A DNA stretch of 64,000 bases from JAEUJM01 sp044221555 (GCA_044221555.1 JBGAOY010000004.1:248001-312000), one strand, 5' to 3'. Positions 41,648 to 50,543 are shown, counted from the stretch's first letter. Numbers and translations: made by a program. Notes: generated from the sequence alone by a model not told the origin.

Positions 41648-44485
41648 ATGGCTATGGCGCCCGAGCACACCGGGATCGGCATCCGTCGGCACTTCACCAC
41701 CGAGGGCGTCCACCCCTACGACGAGGTCGAGTGGGAGCGTCGCGACGCCCGCATCACCAACTTCCGTGACGGCTCGGTGGCCTTCGAGCAGACCGACGTG
41801 GAGTTCCCCACCGACTGGTCGCTGAACGCCACCAACATCGTCGCCCAGAAGTACTTCCGGGGCTCCCTCGGCACCCCCGAGCGCGAGTGGTCGCTGCGCC
41901 AGGTGATCGACCGGGTGGCCGACACCATCACCGAGTGGGGCCGCCGCGACGGCTACTTCGTCGACGAGCGCGAGGCCGAGGCCTTCCGCAACGAGCTCAA
42001 GCACCTGGTGGTCACCCAGAAGGCGGCGTTCAACTCGCCGGTGTGGTTCAACATCGGCGTGCGGGGTGTGCCCCAGCAGGCCAGCGCGTGCTTCATCCTC
42101 CACGTGGAGGACACCATGGACTCCATCCTCAACTGGTACGTCGAGGAGGGCACGATCTTCAAGGGCGGCTCGGGCTCGGGCATCAACCTGTCGGGCATCC
42201 GATCGTCGGTCGAGCTGCTCAAGGGCGGCGGCACCGCGTCGGGCCCGGTGAGCTTCATGCGGGGAGCCGACGCGTCGGCCGGCACCATCAAGTCGGGCGG
42301 CAAGACCCGCCGCGCCGCCAAGATGGTGATCCTCGACATCGACCACCCCGACGTCGAGGAGTTCATCTGGTGCAAGTCCCGTGAGGAGAAGAAGGCCCGG
42401 GTGCTCGCCGCGGCCGGCTTCGACATGGACCTCGACGGGGCCGACAGCCACTCCACCCAGTACCAGAACGCCAACAACTCGGTGCGGGTCACCGACGAGT
42501 TCATGCAGGCCGTGCTCGACGACGCCGACTGGGACCTGCGGGCCGTGCTCGGCGGCGAGGTGGTCAAGACCGTCCGCGCCCGCGACCTGATGCGCCAGAT
42601 CTCCCAGGCCACCTGGGAGTGCGCCGATCCGGGCATGCAGTTCGACACCACCATCAACCGTTGGCACACCGCAGCCAACACGGGTCGCATCAACGCCTCG
42701 AACCCCTGCTCGGAGTACATGCACCTCGACAACTCGGCGTGCAACCTGGCCAGCCTCAACCTGTTGAAGTTCCTCGACGACGACGACCACTTCGACGTCG
42801 AGGGCTTCGCCGCGGCCGTCGAGGTGCTGTTCACCGCCCAGGAGATCCTGGTGGGCAACGCCGACTACCCGACCGGGCCCATCGGCGACAACGCCCGCCG
42901 GTTCCGCCAGCTGGGCATCGGCTACGCCAACCTGGGCGCCCTGCTGATGGCCCTGGGGCTGCCCTACGACTCCGACGAGGGTCGGGCCTGGGCCGGCGCG
43001 GTCACCGCGCTCATGACCGGCCACGCCTACGCCACGTCGGCCCGCACGGCCACCCGCATGGGCCCGTTCGCGGGCTACGCCGAGAACGCCGAGCACATGT
43101 TGCGGGTGCTCGACATGCACCGCCAGGAGGCGGCCAAGATCGACGAGGAGCTGGTGCCCACCGACCTGCTCGGCGCCGCCCAGCAGTCGTGGGACACCGC
43201 CTGCGAGATCGCCCAGACCTCCGGCGTGCGCAACAGCCAGGCCAGCGTGTTGGCGCCCACCGGCACCATCGGGCTGATGATGGACTGCGACACCACCGGC
43301 ATCGAGCCCGACCTGGGCCTGTGCAAGATGAAGAAGCTGGTCGGTGGCGGCACCATGACCATCGTCAACCAGACGGTGCCCCGCGCGCTGCGGCGCCTGG
43401 GCTACACGCCCGAGCAGATCACCGAGATCGTGGCCTACATCGACGAGCACAAGTCGATCCTGGGGGCGCCGCACCTGGCCGCCGAGCACGTCCCGGTGTT
43501 CGCCTGCTCGATGGGCGACAACGCCATCCACTACAGCGGTCACGTCCGCATGATGGGCGCGGTGCAGCCGTTCATCTCGGGGGCCATCTCGAAGACGGTC
43601 AACATGCCCGAGGACGTGAGCGTGGAAGACGTCGAGCAGCTCCACATCGACGCCTGGAAGCTGGGCATCAAGGCGGTCGCGATCTACCGCGACAACTGCA
43701 AGGTGGCCCAGCCGCTCGCCATGGCCAAGAAGGGCGCGGTCGAGGGCGACGGCGGCGACGACGACGCCGCGGTCACCCGGGCGGCCTCCGGCACCCAGAT
43801 CGGGGCCGAGGCGGCGCCCGAGATCGTCGAGCGCATCGTCGAGAAGATCGTCTACGAGCCCATCCGCAACAAGCTGCCCCGCACCCGCACGTCACGCACC
43901 TTCGAGTTCCGGGTGGCCGACTGCAAGGGCTTCGTGACCGTCGGCGAGTACGAGGACGGCCGCCCCGGTGAGATCTTCGTGCGGGTGTCCAAGCAGGGGT
44001 CCACCCTCGCCGGCATCATGGACGCCTTCGCCATCTCGATCAGCCACGGCCTCCAGTACGGCGTGCCGCTGCGGAGCTTCATCGAGGCCTTCACCGGCAT
44101 GCGCTTCGAGCCCGCCGGCATGACCGACGACCCCGACATCCGCTTCGCCTCGAGCCTCATGGACTACCTGTTCCGACGCCTGGCGGTGCTGTACCTCAGC
44201 CCCGAGGAGCGGGCCGAGATCGGCATCCTCACCGTGGGCGAGCGCACCCAGCCCACGCTGCCCGGCGTCGAGGAGACCGTCACCGAGACCAGCCAGGGCA
44301 TGGACATGGCGTCGGACCCGCCGTCGATCGAGTCGGCCTCCACGCTGGCCGTGCAGATGTCGCTGGCGCCGGCGGGCACCCCCGCCTCCGACGCTCCCAT
44401 GTGCATGCAGTGCGGCGTCCAGATGCAGCGGGCCGGCTCGTGCCACGCCTGCCCCAGCTGCGGCAGCACCAGCGGCTGCAGCTGA
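41648..44485 (+). CDS. nrdJ: adenosylcobalamin-dependent (class II) ribonucleoside-diphosphate reductase
   Basis: 945 residues, full length for actinobacterial NrdJ. Catalytic landmarks are QASACFILHVEDTMDSI, the FKGGSGSGINLS substrate loop, NPCSEYMHLDNSACNLASLNL (in segments) with an active-site cysteine, and the SVLAPTGTIGLMMDCDTTG region. The C-terminal zinc and redox segment CMQCG, then CPSCGSTSGC completes the enzyme. It makes deoxyribonucleotides without oxygen but with coenzyme B12. No class I subunits occur in this window. The leader is about 150 bases from the predicted start. NrdR control is suggested by the paired boxes. Confidence 0.98.
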   Translation: MAMAPEHTGIGIRRHFTTEGVHPYDEVEWERRDARITNFRDGSVAFEQTDVEFPTDWSLNATNIVAQKYFRGSLGTPEREWSLRQVIDRVADTITEWGRRDGYFVDEREAEAFRNELKHLVVTQKAAFNSPVWFNIGVRGVPQQASACFILHVEDTMDSILNWYVEEGTIFKGGSGSGINLSGIRSSVELLKGGGTASGPVSFMRGADASAGTIKSGGKTRRAAKMVILDIDHPDVEEFIWCKSREEKKARVLAAAGFDMDLDGADSHSTQYQNANNSVRVTDEFMQAVLDDADWDLRAVLGGEVVKTVRARDLMRQISQATWECADPGMQFDTTINRWHTAANTGRINASNPCSEYMHLDNSACNLASLNLLKFLDDDDHFDVEGFAAAVEVLFTAQEILVGNADYPTGPIGDNARRFRQLGIGYANLGALLMALGLPYDSDEGRAWAGAVTALMTGHAYATSARTATRMGPFAGYAENAEHMLRVLDMHRQEAAKIDEELVPTDLLGAAQQSWDTACEIAQTSGVRNSQASVLAPTGTIGLMMDCDTTGIEPDLGLCKMKKLVGGGTMTIVNQTVPRALRRLGYTPEQITEIVAYIDEHKSILGAPHLAAEHVPVFACSMGDNAIHYSGHVRMMGAVQPFISGAISKTVNMPEDVSVEDVEQLHIDAWKLGIKAVAIYRDNCKVAQPLAMAKKGAVEGDGGDDDAAVTRAASGTQIGAEAAPEIVERIVEKIVYEPIRNKLPRTRTSRTFEFRVADCKGFVTVGEYEDGRPGEIFVRVSKQGSTLAGIMDAFAISISHGLQYGVPLRSFIEAFTGMRFEPAGMTDDPDIRFASSLMDYLFRRLAVLYLSPEERAEIGILTVGERTQPTLPGVEETVTETSQGMDMASDPPSIESASTLAVQMSLAPAGTPASDAPMCMQCGVQMQRAGSCHACPSCGSTSGCS

Positions 44486-44518
44486 CCTGATCGCCGTACC
44501 CGTCCCGAACTGGCTCCC

Positions 44519-44544
44519 GATTCGACCGCTCCGGCGGTCGAATC
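44519..44544. terminator. nrdJ terminator hairpin
   Basis: Perfect 11-bp stem GATTCGACCGC (44519-44529) with GCGGTCGAATC (44534-44544), closed by TCCG, 33 bases after the nrdJ stop. Convergent genes flank it. Confidence 0.8.
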
Positions 44545-44561
44545 GAGAGCCCGGCACCGAG

Positions 44562-44963
44562 TCAGCTCTCGTCCCACAGCTCCAGGAGCAGCCACTCGGT
44601 GGGTGAGCATCGCGCTGCCTCTCGACGGTCGATGGTCGTCCGGCCCAGCCAGCCGGTACCGAGCGAGTCGACGGGTTCCGGGACGAACCGGTCGTTCGGT
44701 CCGGCGACCCAGGGGTCGTGCGCGCCCGGTGGGCCCGCGAGGATCGTCGGCACGACGGCGTCGGCCCGGCCGGTCATGCGGCGGGGATAGCCGTCGCCGT
44801 GGAGGTCGATCACCGCTCCGCCGGGGATCAGCGCCTCGAGCCAATCGATGGCGTCGAGACCGCCTTGCCATGCGGCGATGCGCGGGCCCGGGGAGGAGCT
44901 GCCCGTCGCTGGTCGCTCTCGCCTGGCGGCCTGGCGGTGGACGGAGATGAACCAGCCGAGCAT
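44562..44963 (-). CDS. hypothetical protein
   Basis: 133 residues, no recognised family. It begins MLGWFISVHRQAARRER. The middle has AAWQGGLDAIDWLEALIPGG and IDLHGDGYPRRMTGRAD, and the C-terminus EWLLLELWDES. Composition looks like a real cytoplasmic protein: balanced charges, several Trp and no membrane segment. It follows the zinc-ribbon gene on the same strand by 35 bases. Confidence 0.6.
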   Translation of the reverse strand: MLGWFISVHRQAARRERPATGSSSPGPRIAAWQGGLDAIDWLEALIPGGAVIDLHGDGYPRRMTGRADAVVPTILAGPPGAHDPWVAGPNDRFVPEPVDSLGTGWLGRTTIDRREAARCSPTEWLLLELWDES

Positions 44964-44998
44964 GGGGTCTCCTTCGAGCGTCGACGATCAGGGTCGGG

Positions 44999-45208
44999 TC
45001 ACGCCGAGGTGCCCCCGCCCGGTGGCACCCAGCCCGGGGGTTGGCTGACGACCTGGATCCAGCGGAACTTGTGGCACTGCGAGCACTTGGCCAGCGTGCG
45101 CTTGCCCTTCGAGCGGGCGCCGACGCGGTGGACGCCGTGGTCGACGGCCCGCGCCCAGCGGTCGCAGTGCGGGCAGTGCAGCCACCAGTCCTCGGGGGCG
45201 ATCGACAT
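44999..45208 (-). CDS. small zinc-ribbon-like protein
   Basis: 69 residues from ATG 45208. Two CxxC pairs (HCPHCDRW near 11-14 and KCSQCHKF near 42-45) suggest one bound zinc. RVGARSKGKRTLAKC between them is basic, and the C-terminus is Pro/Gly-rich (PGWVPPGGG). A nucleic-acid or protein adaptor is plausible but not shown. It is divergent from carD, with about 130 bp between the two. Confidence 0.68.
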   Translation of the reverse strand: MSIAPEDWWLHCPHCDRWARAVDHGVHRVGARSKGKRTLAKCSQCHKFRWIQVVSQPPGWVPPGGGTSA

Positions 45209-45339
45209 GGCCCGCCATCGTACGGAACCGGACCCACCAGGGTGGCGAACGGCGCGTTTCGTGGCATCCTGGGAAGCCCCGAATTGCTGTTGCCGGGTCC
45301 CTGCGCGGGACGTTCTCGGCGGACCCCAGGAGTGCAATC

Positions 45340-45816
45340 TTGTTCGAAGTCGGCGACCGCGTCGTGTATCCGCATCATGGCGCTGCAGTGATCGAGCGCA
45401 AGGAGCAGCGGGAGGAGTTCGGCGAGAAGAAGGAGTACCTGGTGCTCCGGATGGCGCACGGCGACCTGATGCTGTCGGTCCCCGCCACCAATGCCGAGGC
45501 GGTCGGCATGCGCCGGCCCATCGCCCGCGAGGACGTGGACGACCTGTTCCAGTTGCTGGCCAAGCGGGACGTCCGCGAGCCCTCCAACTGGAGCCGCCGC
45601 TTCAAGAACCACCAGGAGAAGCTGAAGTCCGGCGACGTGTACCAGGTGGCCGAGGTGGTGCGGAACCTGGCCCTGCGTGACGCCGACCGAGGCCTGTCCG
45701 CCGGCGAGAAGTCCATGCTGGTGAAGGCCCGGGGCGTGCTGGTGTCCGAGCTCAGCTTCGCCCTCGACGTGTCCGAGGACGAAGCCCTCGAGCAGGTCAC
45801 CAAGCAGCTCTCCTAG
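45340..45816 (+). CDS. carD: CarD family RNA-polymerase-binding transcription regulator
   Basis: 158 residues from a TTG start with AGGAG eight bases upstream. The N-terminal Tudor-like RNA-polymerase interaction domain opens with FEVGDRVVYPHHGAAVIE. The C-terminal helical DNA-binding domain includes SNWSRRFKNHQEKLKSGD and LSAGEKSMLVKARGVLVSEL, as in mycobacterial CarD. CarD stabilises open complexes, particularly at rRNA promoters, and is essential in mycobacteria. Confidence 0.96.
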   Translation: MFEVGDRVVYPHHGAAVIERKEQREEFGEKKEYLVLRMAHGDLMLSVPATNAEAVGMRRPIAREDVDDLFQLLAKRDVREPSNWSRRFKNHQEKLKSGDVYQVAEVVRNLALRDADRGLSAGEKSMLVKARGVLVSELSFALDVSEDEALEQVTKQLS

Positions 45817-45919
45817 TTCCTGGGCGACCCGGACGCCCGGCATTCGGGGGGACTCGTCAGATCCGCCGGGCCGGACCCGCCGCCCCGGCCCATCGTCGCG
45901 GGCCGAGCGATGGGGCTCC

Positions 45920-46054
45920 GGCGCGGCCGGTACCCGGCGTGAGGGTCCTTCCCGGCGCGGCCGGTACCCGGCGTGAGGTCCTACCCGGCGCGGCCGGTAC
46001 CCGGCGTGAGGGTCCTTCCCGGCGCGGCCGGTACCCGGCGTGAGGGTCCTTCCC
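45920..46054 (+). repeat. four tandem copies of a 34-bp unit
   Basis: Copies at 45920-45953, 45954-45986 (33 bp, one base deleted and one changed), 45987-46020 and 46021-46054. The unit starts GGCGCGGCCGGTACCCGGCG and ends GTGAGGGTCCTTCCC. Each unit contains the imperfect palindrome GCCGGTACCCGGC. The array fills part of the 367-bp gap between carD and a convergent gene. I see no gene in this gap; the array may be a terminator cluster or a minisatellite. Confidence 0.88.
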
Positions 46055-46183
46055 GCCGCGACAGGCTCCGGGCGCGGCTCTGGCCGCGAGATCCTCCTCG
46101 GGGGCGACGAGGGGATCCGCGGCCAGAGCGGGCCTGCGGTGCGGTTGTGGGGGTGTCGTGCCGATCGAGCTCCGCTCGTGGAC

Positions 46184-46654
46184 TCAGCTGCCGCCCGTGC
46201 TGGTGACGGGCGCCGGGGCGGGGGCCGGAGCCGGGGCGGGGGCCGGCGCCGGAGCCGGAGCGGGCGCCGAGTACGTCGAGCCGCCCGACGAGCCGCTCGA
46301 TCCCGAGTAGCCCGACGAACCCGACGAGCCGGACGAACCGCCGGACGAGCTGCCCGACGAACCGCCGGAGCTGGACGGCACGGGCACGTAACGGGGCCGC
46401 ACGATGATGATCTGGCGGGGCTCGGGGGCCGGCGCTGTCGTCGTCGTGGTGGGCACCACCGTGGGCGCCGGGGTGTCGGCGGCGGCGTCCTCGGGTGGGT
46501 TGGCCAGGCCCATCGCCGCCACCATGCCGAACGCTGCGGTCGTCGCCGCCCCAGCGGTGAGGATGCGGGTGGCGGCCGCGGCGTGGGGGCGCTTCTTGCG
46601 CTTGGGCGGCAGCCCGCCCGCTTCCGGCACGCTGTGGGGGGTGCGGTCAGTCAT
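46184..46654 (-). CDS. secreted or membrane-anchored low-complexity protein (Ser/Gly and Ala/Pro blocks), paralogue 1
   Basis: 156 residues from ATG 46654. A basic PPKRKKR segment precedes a hydrophobic segment ILTAGAATTAAFGMVAAMG at about 31-50, a signal or anchor. Beyond it are Thr/Pro, then IIIVRPRYVPVP, a Ser/Gly/Tyr-rich block and an uninterrupted Ala-Pro run. It resembles the upstream gene product in the order TTTTT, PE, IV, VPVP, SGSSG, APAP. Its start overlaps that gene's stop by eight bases. Function unknown; a wall-spanning spacer is plausible. Confidence 0.65.
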   Translation of the reverse strand: MTDRTPHSVPEAGGLPPKRKKRPHAAAATRILTAGAATTAAFGMVAAMGLANPPEDAAADTPAPTVVPTTTTTAPAPEPRQIIIVRPRYVPVPSSSGGSSGSSSGGSSGSSGSSGYSGSSGSSGGSTYSAPAPAPAPAPAPAPAPAPAPVTSTGGS

Positions 46655-47108
46655 CGTCGTCGGGCTCTTCGACGTCGTCGGCGTGGTCGTCAGCGTGGTC
46701 GTCGCCGCCGCCGTCGTCGCCGTCATCGCTGTAGGTCGGTGTCGGCGCCGGTGCCGGTGCCGGCGCCACCGCGGGGGTGGGGGCCGGCGCCGCGGCGGGG
46801 GCCGGGGCCGAGTACCCGCCGCCGGACGATCCGCCGCTGCTACCGCTTTCGCCGCTGCCGCTGCTCCCGGAGGTGCCGCCGCCTGCGGGCACCGGGACGT
46901 CCTGGTAGACGATCGTGACCTCCGGGGGTGGCTCGGTGGTGGTCGTGGTGGCGCGGGGGGCCAGCGAGGCCGCGCTCTTCACGTCCAGGTTGCCGACGGG
47001 GCTGGCTTGGGCGCCGAGCAATCCGAAGTTGACGGCCATGGCCGCCCCGGCGGCGGCCAGCGTTCCGGCGATCGTTCCTGCGACTGCGAGTGCCTTGCGT
47101 CGTTCCAT
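46647..47108 (-). CDS. secreted low-complexity protein (Ser/Gly and Ala/Pro blocks), paralogue 2
   Basis: 153 residues. The signal sequence MERRKALAVAGTIAGTLAAA is followed by VGNLDVKSAASLAP, then TTTTTEPPPE, VTIVYQDVPVP, a Gly/Ser block, an Ala/Pro block and an Asp/His-rich acidic tail (DDHADDHADD). The tail may bind metal ions. A GGAGG ribosome site precedes the ATG at 47108. The gene is divergent from a two-component system and, with paralogue 1, a natural candidate target of it. Confidence 0.68.
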   Translation of the reverse strand: MERRKALAVAGTIAGTLAAAGAAMAVNFGLLGAQASPVGNLDVKSAASLAPRATTTTTEPPPEVTIVYQDVPVPAGGGTSGSSGSGESGSSGGSSGGGYSAPAPAAAPAPTPAVAPAPAPAPTPTYSDDGDDGGGDDHADDHADDVEEPDDDD

Positions 47109-47246
47109 GGGGGGTTCCTCCCGGTTGCGATCCGACCACCGGACCGTACGGGTGGCATCGACAACCAGCGGGCAGCCGAGAGTAAAGGCTTGGCAAAGTT
47201 CGCCTTGGTCGTGCCCAACGGGCCCGATTCGTGCGACGGTGGAGCC

Positions 47247-47924
47247 GTGCGGCTGCTGCTGGTGGAAGACGACGACGCCATCGCCGGGCCCTTGGCCAAG
47301 GGGCTCGGGCGTGAGGGCTTCGAGGTGACCCGCGTGGCCACGGGCGCCGATGCGCTGGCCGCCGAGCCCGCCGACCTGGTGCTGCTCGACCTCGGCCTGC
47401 CCGACCTCGACGGCTACGAGGTGTGCCGGCGGATGCGGGCCGAGTCGGAGGTCCCCATCATCGTGATCACCGCTCGGGGCGACGAGGTCGACCGCGTGGT
47501 GGGCCTCGAGCTCGGGGCGGACGACTACGTGGTCAAGCCCTTCGGCTTCCGCGAGTTGGTCGCGCGCATCCGCGCGGTCACTCGCCGCGCCGCGTCGCGG
47601 CAGGGGAGCGACGACGACGCCGAGCCCGATCCGGTGCTGCACGCCGGGCGGGTCGAGGTCGACACCCGCACCCGCCGGGCCACCGTGGACGGCCGTGAGG
47701 TCACCCTCACCCGCAAGGAGTTCGACCTGTTGGCTCTGCTGGCCGGTGACCCGGGCGCCACCCGCACGAGGGACGAGATCCTCGAGGAGGTCTGGGACGC
47801 GCACTGGTACGGGCCCACCAAGACCCTCGACGTCCACGTGGCCTCGCTACGCAAGAAGCTGGGCGACCCCACCCTCATCGAGACCGTCCGTGGCGTGGGG
47901 TTCCGTCTCGGCTCGGGCACGTGA
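47247..47924 (+). CDS. OmpR/PhoB-family response regulator
   Basis: 225 residues from GTG 47247. The receiver domain has acidic residues E7, D8, D9, phosphoacceptor D48 in LVLLDLGLPDLDG, and the conserved Lys in YVVKPFGFRELVARI. The C-terminal winged helix covers about 130-223 (LTRKEFDLLALLAGDPGA, TLDVHVASLRKKLGD, TVRGVGFRL). The stop overlaps the kinase start (GTGA). Signal unknown. Confidence 0.95.
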   Translation: MRLLLVEDDDAIAGPLAKGLGREGFEVTRVATGADALAAEPADLVLLDLGLPDLDGYEVCRRMRAESEVPIIVITARGDEVDRVVGLELGADDYVVKPFGFRELVARIRAVTRRAASRQGSDDDAEPDPVLHAGRVEVDTRTRRATVDGREVTLTRKEFDLLALLAGDPGATRTRDEILEEVWDAHWYGPTKTLDVHVASLRKKLGDPTLIETVRGVGFRLGSGT

Positions 47925-49312
47925 CCCGCCGGCTCCTCCTCGGCTACCTCACCCTCACGGTCTTCGTACTGCTGATCCTCGAGGTGCCGCTCGGCATCTC
48001 GTATGCCCACCGTCAGCTCGACGAGCTCACCTTCGACGTCGAGCGCGACGCGGTGGCCCTGGCCTCACTGGCCGAGGACAGCCTCGAGGGCACGCAGGAC
48101 ATCGAGCTGCAGCCCGTCGCCGAGGCGTATCAGGAGCGGACGGGTGGCCGGGTGGTGATCGTCGACGCCGACGGCATCGCAGTGGCCGACTCGGACCCGC
48201 TCCGGCCCGGAGATCGTTCGTTCGCGAGCCGGCCGGAGATCCAGATCGCCCTGAGCGGCCGGGTGGCCACCGGCACCCGCCACTCCGATTCCCTCGACGA
48301 GAACCTGCTCTACGTCGCCGTGCCCGTCGCGTCGGGTGGCGAGGTGCACGGTGCGGTACGCATCACCTATCCCACCTCGACCGTCGATGATCGGGTGGTG
48401 CGCAACTGGCTGCGCCTCGCCACCGTCGGGTTCGTCACGCTCGCGGCCGCCACCGTGGTGGGCATCGTCTTCGCCCGGTCGGTGGTGCGCCCGCTGCAGC
48501 GGCTCCAGGAGACGGCCACACGACTCGGGCACGGCGACCTGGAGGCGCGCACCCGGGTGGACGACGGGCCCCCGGAGGTGCGGTCGCTGTCGGTCGCGTT
48601 CAACGACACGGCCGCGCGCCTCGAGGAGTTGGTGACGGCCCAGGAGGCGTTCGTCGCCGATGCCTCCCACCAACTGCGCACCCCACTCACCGCCCTCCGG
48701 TTGCAGCTGGAGAACATCCGGGAGGAGGTCGATCCCGTCGAGCAGGACGAGGTCGACGCCGCGTTGCGCGAGGTGGGCCGGCTGTCACGGCTGGTCGACG
48801 GGCTGCTGGCGCTGGCCCGGGCCGAGCGCACGTCGACGACCGTCACCGCGGAGCCGCTCGACCTGGTCGCCCTGCTGGCGGAGCGGCGGGAGGTGTGGGC
48901 GCCGGTGGCCGCCGAGCAGGGGGTGGACCTGGTGGCCGACGACGCCACCGCGTCGGTCCTCGCGCTGGGCACCCCGGATCACGTGGCCGGCGTGATCGAC
49001 AACCTGCTGGCCAACGCTCTCGACGTGTCCGCGGCGGGCAGCCAGGTCACGCTCTCGTGCCGGGCGGACGGCGACCTCGTCGAGGCCCATGTCGTCGACC
49101 AGGGGCCCGGCATGAGCGCCGAGGAGCGGGGGCGGGCCTTCGACCGCTTCTGGAGCGTGGCGGCGCCGGGACCCCGCCTCGGCGGGAGTGGGCTCGGCCT
49201 TCCGATCGCCCGTCGGCTGGCCCGCATCGACGGCGGCGACCTCGAGCTGCGCGAAGCGCCCGGCGGCGGCATCGACGCGGTGCTGCGGTTGCCGCCCGTG
49301 CACGCGCGCTGA
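47921..49312 (+). CDS. sensor histidine kinase
   Basis: 463 residues. The first membrane helix is at about 5-27, an external sensor region at 30-155 is followed by the second helix at about 163-188, then HAMP (VRPLQRLQETATRLGHGDLEAR). The phosphoacceptor is H250 in DASHQLRTPLTAL. N box DNLLANALDVS, G1 DQGPGMS and G2 GGSGLGLPIARR are all present. Partner of the overlapping response regulator. Confidence 0.95.
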   Translation: MTRRLLLGYLTLTVFVLLILEVPLGISYAHRQLDELTFDVERDAVALASLAEDSLEGTQDIELQPVAEAYQERTGGRVVIVDADGIAVADSDPLRPGDRSFASRPEIQIALSGRVATGTRHSDSLDENLLYVAVPVASGGEVHGAVRITYPTSTVDDRVVRNWLRLATVGFVTLAAATVVGIVFARSVVRPLQRLQETATRLGHGDLEARTRVDDGPPEVRSLSVAFNDTAARLEELVTAQEAFVADASHQLRTPLTALRLQLENIREEVDPVEQDEVDAALREVGRLSRLVDGLLALARAERTSTTVTAEPLDLVALLAERREVWAPVAAEQGVDLVADDATASVLALGTPDHVAGVIDNLLANALDVSAAGSQVTLSCRADGDLVEAHVVDQGPGMSAEERGRAFDRFWSVAAPGPRLGGSGLGLPIARRLARIDGGDLELREAPGGGIDAVLRLPPVHAR

Positions 49313-49332
49313 GCCCGGGCGCTCCTCGCCCG

Positions 49333-49338
49333 TACACT
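49333..49338 (+). promoter_or_regulatory. -10 box TACACT in front of the esterase leader ORF
   Basis: TACACT ends six bases before a GTG at 49345 that opens an 8-codon frame. The spacing is the leaderless layout seen at several genes in this window. Confidence 0.45.
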
Positions 49339-49344
49339 CGGCGG

Positions 49345-49371
49345 GTGCAGTTCGCGAGAACCCGCCGATGA
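49345..49371 (+). CDS. 8-residue leader peptide ORF coupled to the esterase lipoprotein
   Basis: GTG-initiated frame reading MQFARTRR followed by TGA. The TGA at 49369-49371 overlaps the esterase ATG at 49368 (ATGA). With a -10 box six bases upstream, this tiny frame would be the first thing translated on a leaderless mRNA, and the lipoprotein would depend on re-initiation because no Shine-Dalgarno is evident. Confidence 0.4.
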   Translation: MQFARTRR

Positions 49372-50543
49372 CGGTTCGCCCCACCCCGTTCGCCGCCACC
49401 CGCGGTCTGCTCGCGGTCGTCGTCGCCTGCGGCCTCGCGTTCGTAGCTACCGGCTGTGCAGCAGGCGCCGGCGCCGCCGACCCCGACGCGGCAGCCGGTG
49501 GGACGACGACGACCGAGTCGTCCGCCGTCGGCGGCGAGCCGGCACGGGCCGGCGAGCCGGGCGCGGGCGCCCCCAGGCCGTCTGCCGGATGCGCCGGGGG
49601 TGGTGCGCCCACGCCCGGCATGTCCCACGAGGAGATGCGGTCCGACGGTGTCGCCCGGCAGTACCGGCGGTTCGTGCCCAGGTCCTACCGCGCCGGCACC
49701 CCGGCCCCGCTCGTGGTCGACATCCACGGTCTGACCATGAACGACGACCTCGAGGCCGCGGTCACCGGCATGGAGGACCTCGCCCGGACCGAGGGGTTCC
49801 TCGTGGTCACCCCGCAGGGCCTCGGCCAGATCCCGCACTGGAACTACATCTCCAGCGGTCTGGCGTCGGACGATGTGTCGTTCATCGAGCACCTGGTGGC
49901 CCGCGTGGGCGACGATCTGTGCGTCGACACGTCGCGTGTCTACGCCACGGGCATCTCCAACGGCGGGCTGATGTCGTCGGCGCTCGCCTGCCGCCTGCCC
50001 GACGTGTTCGCCGCGGTCGCGCCGGTGGCCGGCCTCTCCATGCTCGACGGTTGCGACGCGGGCCCTCCGGTGCCCATCCAGGTCACCTACGGCACCGCCG
50101 ACAACGTGTTGCCCTTCCGCGGCGGCCTGGGCGAGATGCTGCGGGTGTTCCTCGGCTCGAACCGCCTGGACGCCGCCTCGGCCACCCCCGCCGAGCAGGG
50201 CGCCGAGGTGGATCGGATCCCCTTCCCGCCCGTCGAGGACTCCATGGCGGCGTGGGCGGCGCGTGACGGCTGTGCGCCGGAGCCGACCGAGGAGCGGGTG
50301 TCGGACGAGGTCGTCCGGCGCTCGTGGCCGGACTGCGACGGCGGCACCGAGGTGGTCCTCTACCTGGTCGAGGGCGGTGGCCACAGCTGGCCCGGCACCC
50401 CGCTGGGACGCGGGCGCGACGCCGGGCAGACCGCCGACCCCGCCGCGGGCGGCCTGGCGTCGCTGGCGGGTCACACCACCCAGGACATCAGCGCCACCGA
50501 ACTGGCCTGGGAGTTCTTCCAGCGTCACCAACTGCAGGACTGA
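49368..50543 (+). CDS. secreted lipoprotein esterase/polyhydroxybutyrate-depolymerase-like (alpha/beta hydrolase)
   Basis: 391 residues. The signal peptide ends at a lipobox with the cysteine in VATGCAAG (about 30). A Gly/Ala/Pro-rich linker reaches residue 75. The alpha/beta-hydrolase domain of the LpqC/PHB-depolymerase type has LVVDIHGLTMN, VVTPQGLG, the nucleophile elbow GISNGGLMS (Ser), IQVTYGTADNVLPF (Asp), and GGGHSWPGT (His). About six cysteines may form disulphides. Substrate unknown; feruloyl- or polyester-type esters are typical. Confidence 0.88.
   Translation: MTVRPTPFAATRGLLAVVVACGLAFVATGCAAGAGAADPDAAAGGTTTTESSAVGGEPARAGEPGAGAPRPSAGCAGGGAPTPGMSHEEMRSDGVARQYRRFVPRSYRAGTPAPLVVDIHGLTMNDDLEAAVTGMEDLARTEGFLVVTPQGLGQIPHWNYISSGLASDDVSFIEHLVARVGDDLCVDTSRVYATGISNGGLMSSALACRLPDVFAAVAPVAGLSMLDGCDAGPPVPIQVTYGTADNVLPFRGGLGEMLRVFLGSNRLDAASATPAEQGAEVDRIPFPPVEDSMAAWAARDGCAPEPTEERVSDEVVRRSWPDCDGGTEVVLYLVEGGGHSWPGTPLGRGRDAGQTADPAAGGLASLAGHTTQDISATELAWEFFQRHQLQD

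Noticed and set aside
41372..43645. 757-codon minus-strand open frame opposite nrdJ
   Set aside because: Antisense shadow. It also covers the nrdJ promoter and the NrdR-like boxes.
45817..46183. Protein-coding gene in the carD downstream gap
   Set aside because: Open frames cross the 34-bp repeats out of phase with the 33-bp copy and have no family likeness.
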